From Pseudomonas sp. A-RE-19 (GTDB lineage: Bacteria > Pseudomonadota > Gammaproteobacteria > Pseudomonadales > Pseudomonadaceae), in the NCBI RefSeq assembly GCF_019956555.1, contig NZ_JAHBDQ010000022.1:1-64000 (forward strand): 64,000 nt of DNA, given 5' to 3'. Of the stretch, positions 41,814 through 50,669 are shown one piece after another. Each line of letters begins with the position of its first letter. The first letter of the stretch is position 1. The notes beneath the pieces were generated by a model that did no database searches, was not told the origin of the DNA, and was given only the letters and a program-made list of their open reading frames with translations. The position numbers were made by a program, and so were the translations under genes.

Positions 41814-42722
41814 TCAGACGCGAGAAGCGAACAGCGCCTGATGATCGCGGCACTGCTCCGCTGTGAGCATGAACACACCATGCCCACCGCGCTCGAACTC
41901 CAGCCAGGCGAAGTCGACTTCCGGGTACAACGCCTCGACGTGAACCTGGCTGTTACCCACCTCGACGATCAGCAAACCCTTCTCGGTCAGATGATCCGCC
42001 GCTTCGGCGAGCATGCGGCGCACCAGATTCAAACCATCATCGCCACAGGCCAGGCCCAGCTCGGGCTCGTGCTGATACTCATCCGGCATGTCAGCGAAAT
42101 CTTCCGCATCGACGTAGGGTGGGTTCGACACGATCAGGTCGAAACGTTGCCCCGGCAAACCATCGAAACCATCACCCTGAACGGTGAATACACGCTCGTC
42201 GACACCGTGACGCTCGATATTCTGGTTCGCCACTTCCAGCGCTTCGAACGACAGATCGGCCAGTACCACTTCGGCGTTCTGGAACTCGTAAGCACAGGCG
42301 ATGCCGATGCAACCGGAACCGGTGCACAGGTCCAGAATGCGCGCAGGTTCGGCGCCCAGCCATGGCTCGAAACGTTTTTCGATCAGCTCGCCAATCGGTG
42401 AACGCGGGATCAATACACGTTCGTCGACAATGAACGACAGGCCACAGAACCAGGCTTCGCCCAGCAGGTAAGCCGTCGGAATGCGCTCTTCGATACGGCG
42501 CTTGAGCAAGCGTTGCAGATTGACCAACTCGTCGTCTTCCAGACGGCAGTCCAGATAGCTGTCGGCGATTTCCCAGGGCAGGTGCAACGCACCCAATACC
42601 AATTGACGGGCTTCATCCCAGGCGTTGTCGGTCCCATGGCCGAAAAACAGATCCTCCCCATGGAAGCGGCTGACGGCCCAACGAATATGGTCACGCAGGG
42701 TGCGAAGTCGGGAAGTGATCAC
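41814..42722 (-). CDS. prmB: Ribosomal protein L3 N5-glutamine methyltransferase
   Basis: SAM-dependent methyltransferase that methylates a glutamine of ribosomal protein L3. 302 residues with the helical N-terminal domain (TLRDHIRWAVSRFH), the SAM motif ILDLCTGSGCIGIAC and the catalytic NPPY (FDLIVSNPPYVDAEDF). Start is the GTG at 42722 behind GGAG; the ORF track frame to 42737 has no ribosome site. Upstream is a 239-base region and then the divergent isochorismatase-like gene. Confidence 0.95.
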   Translation of the reverse strand: MITSRLRTLRDHIRWAVSRFHGEDLFFGHGTDNAWDEARQLVLGALHLPWEIADSYLDCRLEDDELVNLQRLLKRRIEERIPTAYLLGEAWFCGLSFIVDERVLIPRSPIGELIEKRFEPWLGAEPARILDLCTGSGCIGIACAYEFQNAEVVLADLSFEALEVANQNIERHGVDERVFTVQGDGFDGLPGQRFDLIVSNPPYVDAEDFADMPDEYQHEPELGLACGDDGLNLVRRMLAEAADHLTEKGLLIVEVGNSQVHVEALYPEVDFAWLEFERGGHGVFMLTAEQCRDHQALFASRV

Positions 42723-42961
42723 GGGGCAAAACTCCAAAAAAAACGACTGATGATTCTAACAGCCAAAAGACGCCACGACGACGCAGGAAAAACACCGGAT
42801 CAGACGTAGGACTCTTCTATTTTTTCAGCAGGCTATTGAACAGAACGAGTATCTTGACAAGGCTGCGAGCCAACAACGACGGTGCCTGCGATGGTAGCGA
42901 TTCACAGAAGCGCTCAGCCAGAGGACAATGTCGCAAAAGCCCCACCCGAAGGAGCCCCAGA

Positions 42962-43552
42962 ATGTCCGTTCCAAAAACGATGTTTCAACTCAGCGGCCGT
43001 GGTTATGCGGCGGCCAATCTGGGTCATGCGACCCTTGTCATCATCGATGCCCAGAAAGAATACCTCAGCGGCCCCTTGGCACTGAGCGGCATGGATGCTG
43101 CCGTCGCGAACATCAAGCAACTGCTGGCCGCTGCCCGTGCAGCCGGTCGCCCGATTGTGCATGTGCGTCACCTCGGCACCGTCGGTGGGCTGTTCGATCC
43201 ACAGGGTGAGCGCGGTGAGTTCATCCCGGGGCTGGAGCCGCAAGGTGACGAAACCATCATCGGCAAATTGCTGCCGAGTGCGTTTCACGGCACCGAACTG
43301 TACGATCGTTTGCAACAACTGGGCTCGCTCGACCTGATCGTCTGCGGCTTCATGAGTCACTCCAGCGTCAGCACCACCGTGCGCGCGGCGAAGAACCTGG
43401 GCTTTCGCTGCACCCTGGTGGAAGATGCCTGCGCAACGCGCGATTTGCCCTGCAAGGGCGGCATTCTCAGCGCGGAACAGGTTCAGCAGACCGAAATGGC
43501 GATCATGGCGGACAACTTCGCCACCCTCGCCCTGACCCACGATCTGATTTGA
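42962..43552 (+). CDS. Isochorismatase/cysteine-hydrolase superfamily protein with Cys-to-Ser
   Basis: 196 residues of the isochorismatase fold: Asp29 in VIIDAQKEY and Lys102 in ETIIGKLLPSAF are intact. The third catalytic position, the cysteine of GFMTHMCV-like motifs, is Ser135 here (GFMSHSSVSTTVRAA). Related enzymes cleave amides of nicotinamide, streptothricin and others; the vinyl-ether-hydrolysing isochorismatases also do without this cysteine. ATG at 42962 behind GAAGGAG. Substrate unknown. Confidence 0.8.
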   Translation: MSVPKTMFQLSGRGYAAANLGHATLVIIDAQKEYLSGPLALSGMDAAVANIKQLLAAARAAGRPIVHVRHLGTVGGLFDPQGERGEFIPGLEPQGDETIIGKLLPSAFHGTELYDRLQQLGSLDLIVCGFMSHSSVSTTVRAAKNLGFRCTLVEDACATRDLPCKGGILSAEQVQQTEMAIMADNFATLALTHDLI

Positions 43553-43688
43553 TCTGATCGACTGTTGATGAGCGGTCCATGCCGCCGCTCATCCGCAAAA
43601 GCCTCTCATTTGCCGTAATTGCCCTAGCCTCAGGAACATCCCGGTCAACTCCCGGTCGAAGGCCCGATACCCATTGAGGAAGGTCGGA

Positions 43689-44009
43689 ATGAAGTTATCC
43701 GATGGTTTTGATGCACGCCGCTTGCGGCCCAAGGGCCAACGCAACTGGCGTTTTCGCTTCGGCGCAGCGTTCGCCGCCCTGCTGGCGATGTGCGGTGTGT
43801 TGCTGGCGATGGCCGGCGCGGCCAGCCTGCTGGGGCGGCCACCGGCGTTGGGCGAGTTGAATGCCAGCCCGCTGGGTTCGGCGATCATTCTGGCCGTGGG
43901 CCTGTTCGTGCTGTACATCGGCGTGTGGTTGTGGCGCCGCTGCCGTCGTCGCTCGCGCCAGTCGCAAGAGCTGAACATGGCACCGCATCTGATGAAAAAA
44001 CACGATTGA
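43689..44009 (+). CDS. Small membrane protein
   Basis: 106 residues: a basic N-terminus (MKLSDGFDARRLRPKGQRNWRFR), two membrane helices (about 25-45 and 66-84), and a basic tail (RRCRRRSRQSQ). By charge, both ends are cytoplasmic. ATG at 43689. Family not recognised. Next to the Smr gene on the same strand. Confidence 0.6.
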   Translation: MKLSDGFDARRLRPKGQRNWRFRFGAAFAALLAMCGVLLAMAGAASLLGRPPALGELNASPLGSAIILAVGLFVLYIGVWLWRRCRRRSRQSQELNMAPHLMKKHD

Positions 44010-44095
44010 ATCAAAGGCCCGTCGTTTTGGCGGGCCCAATTGTTATGGATAGCGCTTCGACTTGGGTAAACTGGCCGCCCTTCGCGGAGGCTGAC

Positions 44096-44653
44096 ATGCA
44101 AGACGACGATTTTTCCCTGTTCAAAAGCGCGATCCAAGGCGTCAAGCCGATCAAACACGATCGCGCCGAAACCGGCAAACCCAAGGCCGACCGCGCGCAA
44201 ATTGCCAAGCTGCGCCAGGCCGCCACCGTGCGCACCGATGCCACCACTGTTGACGGGCTGTCCGATCAGTTCGTCATTGATGTCGGCCCCGAAGATGAGC
44301 TGATGTGGGCCCGGGACGGCGTCCAGGAAAGCCAGATGCGCAAGCTCAAGATCGGACAGATTCCGTTCGAAGGCAGCCTCGACCTGCATGGCATGAGCGT
44401 GGAAAAGGCCCGTGAAACCCTGTGGGCCTTTCTGGCCGAAGCAACAAAATTCGAAATCCGTTGCGTGCGCGTCACCCACGGCAAGGCTGTACGCCTGGAC
44501 GGCAAGCGGCCGATGATCAAGAGTCACGTCAACACATGGCTACGTCAGCATTCACAGGTGCTCGGCTTCACGTCGTGCCAACCGAAACATGGTGGCGCCG
44601 GAGCGGTGTATGTAATGCTCAAACGCACCATGATGGAAGGTCGCGACGAGTAA
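44096..44653 (+). CDS. Smr-domain protein (YfcN-like)
   Basis: 185 residues with an N-terminal acidic region and a C-terminal Smr (MutS-related) domain: LDLHGMSVEKARETLWAF, RVTHGKAVRLDG and the closing GGAGAVYVMLKR. The usual HGKG appears as HGKA. Stand-alone Smr proteins of this type act as RNA or DNA endonucleases and can cleave mRNA during collisions of ribosomes; the E. coli relative YfcN is the nearest type. ATG at 44096. It precedes folE by 77 bases. Confidence 0.9.
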   Translation: MQDDDFSLFKSAIQGVKPIKHDRAETGKPKADRAQIAKLRQAATVRTDATTVDGLSDQFVIDVGPEDELMWARDGVQESQMRKLKIGQIPFEGSLDLHGMSVEKARETLWAFLAEATKFEIRCVRVTHGKAVRLDGKRPMIKSHVNTWLRQHSQVLGFTSCQPKHGGAGAVYVMLKRTMMEGRDE

Positions 44654-44730
44654 TGCTGTCGCTTCACGCTTGCAGCGCCGTGTCCGCCACCGTACCCTTG
44701 CCCTTTGCGTAAAATCCCACAGGTAGTTTC

Positions 44731-45276
44731 ATGTCCCTGGAACAGAATTACACCGCGATTCTCGGCCAATTGGGCGAGGACGTCTCCCGCGAGGGCCTGC
44801 TCGACACGCCAAAACGTGCCGCCAAAGCCATGCAGTACCTCTGCCGCGGTTATGAACAGACGCTGGAAGAGGTCACCAACGGTGCCTTGTTCAGCTCCGA
44901 CAACAGCGAAATGGTGCTGGTCAAGGACATCGAGCTTTACTCGTTGTGCGAGCACCACCTGCTGCCGTTCATCGGCAAGGCTCATGTTGCCTACATTCCG
45001 AGCGGCAAGGTCCTGGGGCTGTCGAAAGTCGCGCGGATCGTCGACATGTACGCCCGCCGCCTGCAGATTCAGGAAAACCTCAGCCGCCAGATCGCCGATG
45101 CGGTTCAGCAAGTCACCGGCGCCCTGGGCGTGGCGGTGGTGATTGAGGCCAAGCACATGTGCATGATGATGCGCGGTGTGGAGAAACAGAATTCGACGAT
45201 GATCACCTCGGTGATGCTCGGCGAGTTCCGCGAAAACGCAGCCACCCGCAGCGAGTTTCTCAGCCTGATCAAGTAA
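44731..45276 (+). CDS. folE: GTP cyclohydrolase I (FolE1)
   Basis: Converts GTP to dihydroneopterin triphosphate, the first step of tetrahydrofolate synthesis. 181 residues with the zinc ligand Cys73 and His76 in LCEHHLLPF, the SKVARIVDMYARRLQIQENL segment and the second cysteine in KHMCMMMRGVEKQNS. It is the zinc type. Transcribed in the plus direction after the Smr gene. A strong terminator follows. Confidence 0.95.
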   Translation: MSLEQNYTAILGQLGEDVSREGLLDTPKRAAKAMQYLCRGYEQTLEEVTNGALFSSDNSEMVLVKDIELYSLCEHHLLPFIGKAHVAYIPSGKVLGLSKVARIVDMYARRLQIQENLSRQIADAVQQVTGALGVAVVIEAKHMCMMMRGVEKQNSTMITSVMLGEFRENAATRSEFLSLIK

Positions 45277-45290
45277 CTCGCAGCACGAAG

Positions 45291-45319
45291 AAAACCGGCA
45301 CTGATCGCCGGTTTTTTTT
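45291..45319 (+). terminator. Terminator of folE
   Basis: Stem AACCGGC / GCCGGTT with an eight-T run. Confidence 0.9.
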
Positions 45320-45379
45320 CGCCTGTGAAAAATCAGGTAAGCTGCGCGCCTTCTGTTTGCCCCTGTGAGGCTTAATACC

Positions 45380-45751
45380 GTGTTCGTAAAAGCACTTCGT
45401 GTCGGCCTCGGCCAACTGATCATCTTCATCGACTTCATCACTCGTCCAGGCAAGAAGCAGCGCCCCGCCGCCGCTCAGGCCCAGGTCGAAGCGGCCGCCA
45501 AGGACCTGACCCTGTATCAGTTCCACGCCTGCCCGTTCTGCGTAAAAACCCGTCGCACCCTGCGTCGCCTGAACGTTCCAGTGGCATTGCGCGACGCGAA
45601 GAACAGCGAACAGGATCGCCAGGCGCTGCTGGAGCAAGGTGGCAAGATCAAGGTGCCGTGCCTGCGCATCGAAGAGAATGGCCAGACCACCTGGATGTAT
45701 GAGTCCAAGGTGATCATTGATTATCTGGATAAGCGGTTTGCTGCGACCTGA
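45380..45751 (+). CDS. Glutaredoxin with membrane-anchored N-terminus
   Basis: 123 residues. The GTG at 45380 (after GAGG) opens a hydrophobic segment (VGLGQLIIFIDFITRPG), and a glutaredoxin domain follows with the active site Cys51-Pro-Phe-Cys54, then VPCLRI and YESKVIIDYLDKR. This membrane-tethered type is common in Pseudomonas. Likely reduces disulfides or glutathionylated proteins near the inner membrane; it may be co-transcribed with folE, though a terminator lies between them. Confidence 0.85.
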   Translation: MFVKALRVGLGQLIIFIDFITRPGKKQRPAAAQAQVEAAAKDLTLYQFHACPFCVKTRRTLRRLNVPVALRDAKNSEQDRQALLEQGGKIKVPCLRIEENGQTTWMYESKVIIDYLDKRFAAT

Positions 45752-45778
45752 TGGTTTTGTGGTGCTGCTGATGGCCTC

Positions 45779-45867
45779 TTCGCGGGCAAGCCTCGCTCCT
45801 ACGGGTTTTGTGTCGTGTCAAATGATGGGCACATCCTAAACCTGTAGGAGCGAGGCTTGCCCGCGAA
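45779..45867. repeat. REP doublet, 'cgcgggcaagc' family
   Basis: Arms TTCGCGGGCAAGCCTCGCTCCTAC and TGTAGGAGCGAGGCTTGCCCGCGAAGG between convergent genes. Confidence 0.85.
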
Positions 45868-45901
45868 GGCGTCGGCACAAACACTACAAATCCCAGACAA
45901 A

Positions 45902-45931
45902 AATAAACCGGCCCATAGGCCGGTTTATTTG
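45902..45931. terminator. Bidirectional terminator
   Basis: Symmetrical stem AAATAAACCGGCC / GGCCGGTTTATTT with A/T runs on both sides, between the glutaredoxin and aminotransferase genes, which converge. Confidence 0.85.
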
Positions 45932-45945
45932 TTTACGCCCTCCCC

Positions 45946-47112
45946 TCAGGCCGCTTCTGCCGCCTGTGCCTGACGCACCACCGCCGCCAAACGCTTGAGC
46001 CCTTCGTCCAGACGCGCCGGGTCGATATGGCTGAAGTTCAGCCGCAGATGGCCGGGGTTATTGTCCGGCTCAGGAAAAAACGGTTCGCCCGGCATGAACG
46101 CCACATCCGCCGCCAGCGCAGCCTTGAGCAACGTGCGGGTATCCAGCGGCTGCTTGAGCGTCAGCCAGAAAAACAACCCACCCTGCGGCACGTTCCACTG
46201 CGCCAGGTCGCCAAAATGCTTTTCCAGTGCCGACTGGAATGCATCTCGACGAACCCGGTAGAAGTCCCTTAGTTCACTCAGATGCTGCTGGTATTTCTCG
46301 GTGCCGATCCATTGCAGCGCTTGCCACTGCCCGAGGCGGTTGGTATGCAGATCGGCCGATTGCTTGAGCCGCAGCAAGTGTGGGAACAGGTCCGGACTGG
46401 CGATCAGGTAACCGACCCGAAGGCCCGGCAGCAGGGTTTTCGACACGGTACCGGTGTAGATCCAGCTGGCTTTGTTCAAACGACTGACGATCGGCGTGGC
46501 ACTGCCGCCGTCGAAGGTCAGTTCGCGGTAGGGTTCATCTTCGATCAGGGTCACGCCAAACTCGTCGAGCAACGCCGCCACCGCATCGCGCCTGGCTTCG
46601 CTGTAACGCACCGCCGACGGGTTCTGAAACGTCGGGATCAGGTAGATGAACGCAGGCCGGTGTTTTTCCAGACGGCTGCGCAGTTGCGCCAGATTCGGCC
46701 CGTCGGCTTCCAGCGGGACGGTGATGCAGTCCGCGCCGAACAGCTGAAAAATCTGCAATGCCGCCAGGTAGGTCGGTGCTTCAAGCAGGATCTCGGTGCC
46801 TTTGTCGATGTAGAGCTTGGCCGCCAGATCAAGGGTTTGCTGGGAACCGCTGACCACCAGTACCTGACTCGCCTCGCACGGCACACCCAATGCCCGGGCC
46901 TCGGCGGCCAACGCCTCACGCAGTGCCGGCTCGCCTTCGCTCATGCCGTATTGCCCCATGGCCGCCGGCATGCCCGCCCACTCGACTTTCGGCAGCATGG
47001 CTTCGGCCGGCAAGCCACCCGCGAACGACATCACTTCCGGTCGCTGGGCAGCGGCGAGGATTTCACGGATCAAAGAACTTTTAAGGCGCGAGACACGTTC
47101 GGAAAATGCCAT
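45946..47112 (-). CDS. PLP-dependent aminotransferase class I/II (2-aminoadipate/valine type)
   Basis: 388 residues of fold-type I: SFAGGLPAEAMLP near the N-terminus, YGMSEGEPALREALA, ASWIYTGTVSKTLLPGLRVGYL with the PLP-binding lysine, and the C-terminal RLNFSHIDPARL. It resembles the MocR-like stand-alone aminotransferases (LysN or avtA-like). Start at 47112 (MAFSERVSRLKSS); an in-frame TTG at 47151 is possible. It is divergent from a MarR gene, whose product is the obvious regulator. Confidence 0.88.
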   Translation of the reverse strand: MAFSERVSRLKSSLIREILAAAQRPEVMSFAGGLPAEAMLPKVEWAGMPAAMGQYGMSEGEPALREALAAEARALGVPCEASQVLVVSGSQQTLDLAAKLYIDKGTEILLEAPTYLAALQIFQLFGADCITVPLEADGPNLAQLRSRLEKHRPAFIYLIPTFQNPSAVRYSEARRDAVAALLDEFGVTLIEDEPYRELTFDGGSATPIVSRLNKASWIYTGTVSKTLLPGLRVGYLIASPDLFPHLLRLKQSADLHTNRLGQWQALQWIGTEKYQQHLSELRDFYRVRRDAFQSALEKHFGDLAQWNVPQGGLFFWLTLKQPLDTRTLLKAALAADVAFMPGEPFFPEPDNNPGHLRLNFSHIDPARLDEGLKRLAAVVRQAQAAEAA

Positions 47113-47194
47113 GGGGGTCACCGGTAGCGAGGCCTGAGGAAAATGAGTCAAACTGGTTGACCGAAATTACGACAGAGCGAGCGGATACGTCAAC
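47113..47194. promoter_or_regulatory. Aminotransferase/MarR divergent promoter region
   Basis: 82 bases separate the two starts, very short for two promoters. The marR ribosome site overlaps 'cgagcggatacg'. A MarR operator is expected, but I cannot mark a perfect palindrome. Confidence 0.4.
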
Positions 47195-47638
47195 ATGCTT
47201 GACCTTAAAAATTCCAGCACCCAGCAACAAGCCATGGAAGCATTTTTCTTTGGCTACCAGGCCTTCACCGCAAAAGCCGATGAAATGCTCGAGCGTCGCG
47301 GCTTGAGTCGGGTGCATCAACGCATCGTGTTTTTCATTGCCCGCTACCCCGCCCTCAGCGTCAAGGAGTTGCTGGCGTTGCTGGGTGTGAGCAAGCAGGC
47401 GCTGAACATTCCACTGCGCCAGTTGGTGGAAATGCAATTGGTAAACAGTGTCGCGTCCGAAACTGACAAGCGTAAGCGGCTGCTGGAACTGACCGATGAT
47501 GGCGCGCGGTTCGAGCAGTCACTGCGGCGCGAGCAGGTGAAATTGCTGGAGCGGGTGTTTGCCGAGGCTGGGGAGACGGCGGTGAATGGGTGGCTGGCGG
47601 TGAATCTGGCGCTGGGGGAGAACCAGCAGAAGATGTGA
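47195..47638 (+). CDS. MarR-family transcriptional regulator
   Basis: 147 residues of MarR winged-helix type: N-terminal helix, helix-turn-helix in LSVKELLALLGVSKQALNIPLRQLVEMQLV, the wing SETDKRKRLLELTDDG with the conserved DKR, and a C-terminal dimerisation helix. Divergent from the aminotransferase, so a local regulator is likely; ligand unknown. Confidence 0.88.
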   Translation: MLDLKNSSTQQQAMEAFFFGYQAFTAKADEMLERRGLSRVHQRIVFFIARYPALSVKELLALLGVSKQALNIPLRQLVEMQLVNSVASETDKRKRLLELTDDGARFEQSLRREQVKLLERVFAEAGETAVNGWLAVNLALGENQQKM

Positions 47639-47654
47639 TCGACTCATATCCGTC

Positions 47655-47719
47655 TTCGCGGGCAAGCCTCGCTCCTACAGTCGTACACATAACCTGTAGG
47701 AGCGTGGCTTGCCTGCGAA
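47655..47719. repeat. REP doublet, 'cgcgggcaagc' family
   Basis: Arms CTTCGCGGGCAAGCCTCGCTCCTACAG and CTGTAGGAGCGTGGCTTGCCTGCGAAGG with two mismatches. Confidence 0.85.
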
Positions 47720-47791
47720 GGCATCCTTCCTGGCGATATATCCCTATTGCCAAACTTTTCGTCTACAAAACCAAAAACATTATTTGCATTA

Positions 47792-47803
47792 TTTGTATAC
47801 AAA
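47792..47803. promoter_or_regulatory. Palindrome TTTGTATACAAA, candidate operator upstream of the purine permease
   Basis: A perfect 12-base palindrome, 129 bases before the GTG start at 47932. The same core (TTGTATACAA) occurs at 50854 upstream of puuE. A one-pair variant is at 50658. This matches the TNGTATACNA style of FadR-subfamily GntR operators. Confidence 0.65.
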
Positions 47804-47931
47804 AGCATAATTCGCTTCGTGCGAGTTCTTGACCAACAAGTCAACAAATTCGCAAGTACCTCAAAGGGTCGCTGCCACCCTCATGGGTCCGGCCCTGGAA
47901 ATAACAATAAAACTCTTGAGGAGTACTCGCT

Positions 47932-49281
47932 GTGGAAAGCCGCAAATCCGAAGCCTCGACGCTGGAACTCTCGCCGCCATTACGCAATGGCTGGCTGGAG
48001 CGCATCTTCAAACTCAGCTTGCACGGCACCACGGTGAAGACCGAGCTGATCGCCGGTCTGACAACCTTCATCACCATGGCTTACATCATCTTCGTCAACC
48101 CGAACATCATGGCCGATGCCGGCATCGATCACGGGGCGGCATTCGTCGCCACCTGCATCGCCGCCGCGCTGGGTTGCCTGCTGATGGGCCTGTACGCCAA
48201 CTGGCCAGTGGGTCTGGCGCCGGGCATGGGCCTGAACGCGTTCTTCACCTACACCGTGGTCGGCACCATGGGCTACAACTGGGAAACCGCCCTCGGTGCG
48301 GTGTTCGTTTCCGGTGTGCTGTTCATGTTCCTGACCTTTTCCCGGATCCGCGAATGGCTGCTCAACAGCATTCCAGTGGGTTTGCGCTATGCCATGGGCG
48401 CCGGGGTGGGCCTGTTTCTGGGGCTGATCGGTTTGAAAACCGCGGGCATCGTCGTTGACAGCCCGGCCACTCTGATCAAGCTTGGCTCCCTGCGCGAGCC
48501 TGGCCCGCTGCTGGCGGCCATCTGCTTCCTGATGATCGCCGTGCTCAGCTATCACAAAGTGTTCGGCGCGATTCTCATCAGTATCATCACCGTGACCCTG
48601 GCCGGTTGGGGTCTGGGCCTGGTGCATTACGAGGGCATCATGTCGGCGCCACCGAGCCTGGCCCCCACCTGGATGGCCATGAACATCGCCGGCGTGTTCA
48701 ACGTCAGCATGATCAGCGTGGTGCTGGCCTTCCTCTTCGTGCACATGTTCGACACCGCCGGCACCCTCATGGGCGTCGCCCAGCGCGCCAATCTGGTGAA
48801 GCCTGACGGCAAGATCGAGAACCTTTCCAAAGCCATGAAGGCCGACAGCGCCTCCAGTGTTTTCGGCGCGATGGTCGGTGTGCCGCCAGTCACCAGTTAC
48901 GTGGAAAGTGCCGCTGGCGTAGCCGCTGGTGGTCGGACTGGTCTTACCGCCGTGACCGTAGGTGTGCTATTTATTGCCGCGATGTTTTTCGCACCGCTGG
49001 CTGGCATGATCCCCGCTTATGCAACCGCCGGTGCGCTGATTTATGTGGCAATGCTGATGATGGGCGGCATGGCGCATATCGAATGGGACGAAGCGACCGA
49101 CAGCATTCCGGCGATCGTCACCGCGATCATGATGCCGCTGACCTTCTCGGTCGCCGACGGTATCGCGCTGGGCTTTATCACTTACGTGGTACTGAAAGCC
49201 TGTACCGGTAAGCACAAGGAAATTTCCGTCAGCCTGTGGGTGCTCTGCGCGATCTTCATCGCCAAGTTCATCTTCTTGTAA
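47932..49281 (+). CDS. NCS2-type purine permease (AzgA-like)
   Basis: 449 residues, about 12-14 membrane spans, with AGLTTFITMAYIIFVNPNIMADAG at the N-terminus and NWPVGLAPGMGLNAFFTYTVV, MFDTAGTLMGVAQRANLV and VGVPPVTSYVESAAGVAAGGRTGL motifs. These match the AzgA (guanine/hypoxanthine/adenine) permease family rather than uracil permeases. GTG start at 47932 after GAGGAG. The 50-kb purine degradation cluster and the shared palindrome make purine uptake likely; which base is inference. A terminator follows. Confidence 0.9.
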   Translation: MESRKSEASTLELSPPLRNGWLERIFKLSLHGTTVKTELIAGLTTFITMAYIIFVNPNIMADAGIDHGAAFVATCIAAALGCLLMGLYANWPVGLAPGMGLNAFFTYTVVGTMGYNWETALGAVFVSGVLFMFLTFSRIREWLLNSIPVGLRYAMGAGVGLFLGLIGLKTAGIVVDSPATLIKLGSLREPGPLLAAICFLMIAVLSYHKVFGAILISIITVTLAGWGLGLVHYEGIMSAPPSLAPTWMAMNIAGVFNVSMISVVLAFLFVHMFDTAGTLMGVAQRANLVKPDGKIENLSKAMKADSASSVFGAMVGVPPVTSYVESAAGVAAGGRTGLTAVTVGVLFIAAMFFAPLAGMIPAYATAGALIYVAMLMMGGMAHIEWDEATDSIPAIVTAIMMPLTFSVADGIALGFITYVVLKACTGKHKEISVSLWVLCAIFIAKFIFL

Positions 49282-49308
49282 GCGTCACGCGGTACGCGTT
49301 TCAAAACA

Positions 49309-49334
49309 GCCTCACCCCGTCGGGTGAGGCTTTT
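49309..49334 (+). terminator. Terminator of the purine permease gene
   Basis: Stem GCCTCACC / GGGTGAGGC with short loop and TTTT. Confidence 0.85.
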
Positions 49335-49353
49335 GTGCAAATGGAGGAAAGTG

Positions 49354-49980
49354 ATGAGTCTGGAAACCTGGCTGCTGTTCAGCGGCGCTGCGCTGGTGGT
49401 GATCCTGATCCCGGGGCCGCTGTCTTTGCTGATGATCAGCAACAGTCTGAATTACGGTTTGCGTCGTTCTTACCCGGCATTTCTGGGCGGCGTGATTGCG
49501 TCGATCTGCCTGCTCAGTGCTTCGGCTTTGGGTCTGGGGGCATTGTTGCTGGCGTCGGAACAGCTGTTCAGCGCCCTGAAAGTCGTCGGCGCGCTGTACC
49601 TGTTCTACCTCGCCTGGCAGAGCTGGCAGCAATCGCGTCAGCCATCCCAAGGCTCCGAAGTGCCCCAGGCTGCGCCGGTGCCGCGCTTTCGTGCACTGTT
49701 CGGGCGCGCGTTCATGCTCGGCGCGAGTAATCCGAAAGACATTTTGTTCTTCGCCGCTTTCCTGCCGCAGTTCCTGAGCGCCGAGCAACCCTTCCTGCCG
49801 CAGTTGCTGGTGATGATTGCCACCTGGACCGTGCTGGATCTGTTGTGCAAGGTGGCTTATGGCCTCGGTGCCCATGGCGCGGCGCGGTATCTGCGTAGCG
49901 GCAAGGGGCAGAGCTGGTTTAATCGGGTGAGTGCCGGGTTGTTCAGTGGCGCCGGTGCGGCGTCGTTGTTGAGCCGTTAG
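49354..49980 (+). CDS. LysE/RhtB-family amino-acid exporter
   Basis: 208 residues, six predicted membrane spans, with the GPLSLLMISNSLNYGLR motif, LGGVIASICLLSASALGLGALL, and the NPKDILFFAAFLPQF stretch typical of LysE/RhtB exporters for amino acids such as homoserine or threonine. Start ATG at 49354 after GGAGGAAAG. Single gene; substrate not predictable. Confidence 0.9.
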   Translation: MSLETWLLFSGAALVVILIPGPLSLLMISNSLNYGLRRSYPAFLGGVIASICLLSASALGLGALLLASEQLFSALKVVGALYLFYLAWQSWQQSRQPSQGSEVPQAAPVPRFRALFGRAFMLGASNPKDILFFAAFLPQFLSAEQPFLPQLLVMIATWTVLDLLCKVAYGLGAHGAARYLRSGKGQSWFNRVSAGLFSGAGAASLLSR

Positions 49981-49987
49981 CAAAGCA

Positions 49988-50084
49988 AGATCAAAAGATC
50001 GCAGCCTCGTTTCACTCGACAGCTCCTACAGGAAACCGCGATCCCCTGTAGGAGCTGTCGAGTGAAACGAGGCTGCGATCTTTT
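49988..50084. repeat. REP doublet, 'gatcgcagcctcgtttcactc' variant
   Basis: Arms GATCAAAAGATCGCAGCCTCGTTTCACTCGACAGCTCCTACAG and complement; nearly identical in both arms to the copy at 28916. Confidence 0.9.
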
Positions 50085-50098
50085 CACTTTTCCACAGG

Positions 50099-50128
50099 CA
50101 AAAAAAAGCCCGCAGTGTGAGCGGGCGA
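50099..50128 (-). terminator. Terminator of uraH
   Basis: Stem GCCCGC / GCGGGC with seven-base loop and a run of T on the minus strand, 45 bases after the uraH stop. Confidence 0.85.
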
Positions 50129-50172
50129 AAGACCAAAGAAGCTATATGCGCAGGATTCTTGGGGGGAAAGTC

Positions 50173-50526
50173 CTAGCTTCCTCTGTAGGTCGAATAGCTA
50201 TACGGCGAAATCAGCAACGGCACATGGTAATGATCCTGCTCCGCAGAAATGCCGAAACGCAGCACCACCACATCCAGGAACGCAGGCTCAGGCAGCTGAA
50301 CGCCACGGGTGCGGTAGTAATCACCCGCATGAAACTGAAGCTGATAGACCCCGGACCGATAGTCATCGCCTTGCAGCAGCGGTGCATCGACACGACCGTC
50401 GCTGTTGGTAATCGCAGTGGCGACCCATTCCAGCTGCGAACCTTCAACGCGGTACAACTCGACCTTGATCGAGCTGCCCGGGCAACCGTGTGCAGCGTCC
50501 AAAACGTGTGTAGTCAAACGTCCCAT
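50173..50526 (-). CDS. uraH: 5-hydroxyisourate hydrolase (transthyretin-like)
   Basis: Hydrolyses 5-hydroxyisourate to OHCU, the second step of urate degradation. 117 residues starting MGRLTTHVLDAAHGCPGSSIKVELYR, with the DGRVDAPLL and YYRTRGVQLPEP segments and the family-ending SPYSYSTYRGS tetrapeptide. Start at 50526; the longer frame to 50601 lacks a ribosome site. Divergent from puuE across 436 bases that carry two operator-like palindromes. Confidence 0.95.
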   Translation of the reverse strand: MGRLTTHVLDAAHGCPGSSIKVELYRVEGSQLEWVATAITNSDGRVDAPLLQGDDYRSGVYQLQFHAGDYYRTRGVQLPEPAFLDVVVLRFGISAEQDHYHVPLLISPYSYSTYRGS

Positions 50527-50657
50527 TGATTCTGCGCGCCTGCCTGCGTGGATGCAGTCAGACCTCGCGCCTCCCGAAGTCAGTTGAAAAGGAGACCGCA
50601 CCGTTTCGGAACACGAAAAGCTGCGGCGAGCGACTGATTAAGACACTTTTCAAAAAA

Positions 50658-50669
50658 ATTGTACACAAT
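50658..50669. promoter_or_regulatory. Operator variant ATTGTACACAAT upstream of uraH
   Basis: ATTGT/ACAAT arms are exact; only the central pair (AC.. vs GT..) breaks symmetry. Same motif as at 47792 and 50854. Confidence 0.5.
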
